Shown here one piece after another: positions 60,601 through 64,000 of a DNA stretch of 64,000 bases (position 1 is its first letter; each line of letters opens with the position of its first letter). This stretch comes from Setophaga petechia. Its lineage: Eukaryota > Chordata > Aves > Passeriformes > Parulidae. The notes beneath the pieces were generated by a model. The model saw nothing but the letters and a program-made list of their open reading frames with translations, did not search any database and was not told the DNA's origin. The stretch lies in the NCBI GenBank assembly GCA_024362935.1, contig JANCRA010000003.1, positions 8,174,001 to 8,238,000 on the forward strand. Reading direction: 5' to 3'. Position numbers and translations under genes: made by a program.

Positions 60601-63600
60601 TGAACTACAGATACTTGTATGGAGAAGAACAAGTCTGGACAAATCTACTACTAAAAAAACAATGGTTAATAAGATTACTTGGAAAATGAATCATACTGGG
60701 GTCATCAAAAACCAAAATTAAATGAATTGTGGTTGAAAGGTTAAATAGGTTTTTTGGTTTTGGTCATAGAATGTAACTGTGATGAATTTCTGTTATGATG
60801 GTGGAGGAGAAAACTGAGAAGAAAGCAGGAAATGTTTGGAATGGTAGGGAGAAATGGCTTGTATGAATTCTCTGTCTTACATTTAACTCCTGATGCTATC
60901 TGAGATGAGAAGTGCTGCAGATCTCCAAGTACGTAGTTTCCACTTGATTTATTGCATTAACCTAGATATGCAGTGGGTAGAGGTGGCAGACAAACTTACT
61001 GTTATCTGTTTTGCTATAAAAATGATGAGTGAAAAGTAGCTTGAGATCTAGAAAGGGCTGGCACAGACATGATGGAACTGCACTGTAGGCTGGGACTGTA
61101 GCTGAAAGTGGACAACATTCAGAAACAATCCAGTTATTATCTCCCATTTATGCATTTTACTATAAAAAGATAAAGCAGTAGGATTTGTGTGCAATGTAGA
61201 AAGTTTAATTCTATTGAAGCATCTGATGTTTATCTCATTTCTAAGATAAGTGCTGTTGTAGGAAATCTCATGTGTTGTTTAATTGCCATGGTCTTAACCA
61301 GAGGGTTTTCAGAGTGCTGAATTTAGATATGTCTATCTTGTCCATTCAGTAATACTTTGTGAGGTGCTGGTATTCCTTAGGGACCTGTCACCCTACAGAA
61401 TATGGGAAATTAAATGAATGAAATGAGTTTGGTAGAACTGATTTTATGTTTTCTTGAGGAGGCGAATCCTGAAGGCACACATGCTTTTGAGCAGGAGATC
61501 ACTCTGTCCTTGTAGTGAAGCAAGACTTACTGTGAAGTAGGGAAAGTGTCAACCAAGAAGAGTTTTGATACTCAAAATAAAGAATAATCATATCAATCCA
61601 GAAGCAAAGGAAACTACCATGCTCTGGCAGGCTTTTCAAATTAGTGAGCAAAGCCAGTCTTTACTGAACTGTGAGAATATTGCTCAAGATCATCCTGCAT
61701 TTCTGCTCCTAACTGCTTGAATCACTGAAGGTGTGTCTACTCAGGGTTTAGCAGGTACATATGAACTCACTCTGTCCATGCTCCAAGCTGACTGGATGAA
61801 AGCTGCCTGGGAATAGGAATCGGTGTAGCCATCATTAGTATGTGGCTGAGCCTGAACTGGTAAGTTGTGCTGGGAAGCAGAGTATATTAGTTTGGGATCA
61901 GAATTAGAGGGTTGCAGTTACCAGACTTTAGGATCAGAGGTAGCTTCTACCAGGGCATCTTGGAGCATTTGCAGATGGAAATGCATCTTTTTACAAATCT
62001 GCCATGGAATTGCATCCTTAATATGTTAAAAGGGTTAGCCAGATGTGATCTGGCAAAATGGTGCCCTAAAGACAGGACATTCTTTTAAAAGAAATCTTGA
62101 GTAAAAATCCAGTGCCAAATTCCAGCTTTAGCAATTTGTTTTCAGATGATTTCTCTCAGGTCTAAGGATTGATGTATGCTAGTGTTAGAGGAAAAGACTT
62201 AAAACTGTGTATTTGAATCTAAACCACACTGGTCCATGGAAAGGACTGTGCACAAATGAGCACCTTGCAGTAATAGCTGCCTGAATTAAATGTCCCTCCC
62301 CATACGGTCCATTATACAAAACACTTGTTCCCTTGTTTACAATGAATGGAAAGTGCTAATGGGAGGTGATTTATCTGATGTCTCAGGCTCCTGAGTCACT
62401 TAGGTACTTTTGAAGATGTTCTCTTTCAAATTAATTTCTGTAATTTATTTTCATGCCTCTGATATTCAGAAAAAAGCCCTATTCCTAAATAAATTCATGA
62501 GTGTTTAAAAATTATTTTGTCCTTAGCCTCAGGAGTCCATTAGTTGCTGTGTTCTGGAAGCAAATTAAAACAATGCATTCTGTAGGATATAAAACTATTC
62601 CTAACTGTGCCAGTGGATCACTGCAATCATTAGGTTAATACCAACTATTATCATCCAGGATGCTCATCTGGTTTTACTGAGCTTTGTTAAAGAAATGGAA
62701 ATGATTAAAGTCATCCTGTCTGTCCCTCTAAAGTTCTGCCTGTGAATGAGTCACTGTTTTACAAATGGGTGTTGCCAGACACTGATATTGAATACGGCTC
62801 CAGCCATCAGAGCTCTGGGTCCAGCACCACATTCTTGGAGTCCAGACTGGAACACTGAAATTCCCATTGAAATCTGTGTGAATTCTGCATGGCCAAAGCC
62901 CAGCTACCTTTATGACTGGCTGAGGCAGCTTAGAGAGAGCTGTAGCTCTATGCATGTAGTAGCCTGGGGACTCAATATGAATTTCATGCATCTCTTCACT
63001 TAGTCACTTGAAACCCAAGACGGAATTGAGGATACCACATTCCACTTAGGCTTTGTTTGCTTGAGGTCAGCTGAGTGCCCACTGCTGCCTCTGGACGTGA
63101 CACCTTCCACCCCACTGGCAGAGCTGCAGCTGTGGTTTCTCTGCTCCCTGGGCACTAGAAGTATTTGCACACAGCAAACCCCAGTGCGTCAGCTGCCCTG
63201 CCCTGCCTGCTGCAGTGGTCCTGGCTGGCTGAACCAAGGGTGAAACATGCTTCAGCCTTTTCACAGACATGCAGCTGTTTGCATGTCCTGAAAGTAAAGA
63301 GCTCCCAAAGATCTTCTTGTGGAGTTGCTTGCAGTCAGCTGTGTCTTATGGGCAAGGTTGACCCAATAGTTAATTTTGCTTGTTTGCCTCACATATGAGG
63401 CAGGGATTGAATAGTCCTGGCTTTGGGGAATTTCACATCTGGATTCAAACTCTTTATGGCTACTGTTCCCTAATCTGTGCCATGGGCCGTTCCCAAGTCA
63501 TAGTTCTGTACTTTTCCAAGCTTTGTGTTTCATATCGTCCCCTCGGGGTCATTTGTAGAAGTGGGAGGGCCAGATTGGTAGTTGCAAGAAAGAGAAGTCT

Positions 63601-63650
63601 CATCACTGACGTCAATGCAGCTCTTCCACTTTAGGAAGGGATCAGGCCCA
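63601..63650. repeat. Copy of the short dispersed motif carrying a CRE palindrome
   Basis: CATCACTGACGTCAATGCAG, a short spacer, then GGAAGGGATCAGGCCCATC. It has the CAATG core followed by ATCAGGCCC as at 34834-34870. Within it TGACGTCA (63607-63614) is the full consensus cAMP response element bound by CREB/ATF dimers. Confidence 0.45.
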
Positions 63651-64000
63651 TCTACCAGTGTCACGGTCTGCTGGGGAGGAGGGGAGGCAGCCTCAGAAGT
63701 GTTGGGTTTGCAGTTCGCCAAGTGACAAACAGAGAATCTGAATGCGGTAGCCAGGCATGTTACAAAACACACTGTTGGAGAGACAGCTCTCTCTGGAGGC
63801 TTCAGCCTTGATTTACTTACTCCTGGTTGTTGTCCTGATATTCCATGGCTTTCAGACAATTTAAAAAAAACCTCAGTGTATGGCCTTCTGTGAGGATAAT
63901 TGGCTGAGACCCCTTGTGGGATTTCTGGGTGGTTTCATGTGGTATAGGAGGCCAGTTGTTGGCATAGCTGCTTTTGTGCAGCTGGGTAAGGCTGTAGTGG

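Larger units (their letters stand above)
51521..64000. other. AT-rich non-coding span to the window end
   Basis: No exon, RNA gene or confident interspersed repeat. It contains an A16 run with an upstream ATTAAA (57598-57629), a 169-codon minus-strand frame (59694-60203) with one hydrophobic segment but no known domain, and a copy of the short dispersed motif carrying a perfect CRE palindrome (63601-63650). The last kilobase is somewhat GC-richer. Confidence 0.65.

Overview
The window looks like non-coding nuclear DNA from a bird, or less likely another sauropsid. It is AT-rich throughout, stop codons are dense in all six frames, and nothing resembles a bacterial or viral gene layout. The interspersed repeats I can identify with confidence all belong to the CR1 LINE family, many ending in the ATTCTGTG/ATTCTATG-type 3' tail typical of sauropsid CR1. 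Repeat density is low, which fits a bird better than a turtle or crocodile. The species call is inference.

I found no protein-coding exon, tRNA, rRNA, CRISPR array, endogenous retrovirus or intact mobile-element gene that I can defend. The only sequence with recognisable protein homology is decayed CR1 ORF2. The window is therefore either intergenic (gene-desert-like) or lies inside a large intron; the sequence alone does not decide which.

Layout. 1-10599: AT-rich single-copy DNA with a small 11-bp tandem repeat, a putative unclassified dispersed repeat near 1530-1740 and a GC-richer patch at 2126-2830. 10600-11775: a 5'-truncated minus-strand CR1 carrying the C-terminal half of ORF2 in broken frames. 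11776-19475: single-copy DNA with microsatellites, a short perfect inverted repeat (17237-17282) and a possible conserved element (14820-15030). 19476-19668: a mosaic polypurine GGGA/GGAA tract. 19669-29519: single-copy DNA. 29520-31095: an old minus-strand CR1 (end of the endonuclease through RT motif A) interrupted by a younger CR1 3' end. 32620-34290: a short plus-strand CR1 3' end, then a very old plus-strand CR1/L3-like copy. 34291-48560: mostly single-copy DNA with a decayed CR1 end at 40748, a small CpG-dense patch with a hairpin at 42997-43222 and a 28-bp tandem duplication at 45412. 48561-48943: a plus-strand CR1 3' end with an internal deletion. 48944-64000: single-copy DNA whose best candidate for function is the homeodomain/octamer-motif-rich stretch at 50800-51520.

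I did not find a new multi-gene biological system. The points most worth a second look are the candidate conserved non-coding elements, the CpG-dense patch, the polypurine tract, the nested CR1 and a diffuse family of short dispersed motifs, one copy of which now holds a perfect cAMP-response-element palindrome. All CR1 and conserved-element calls come from remembered family sequence and composition, not from a database search.
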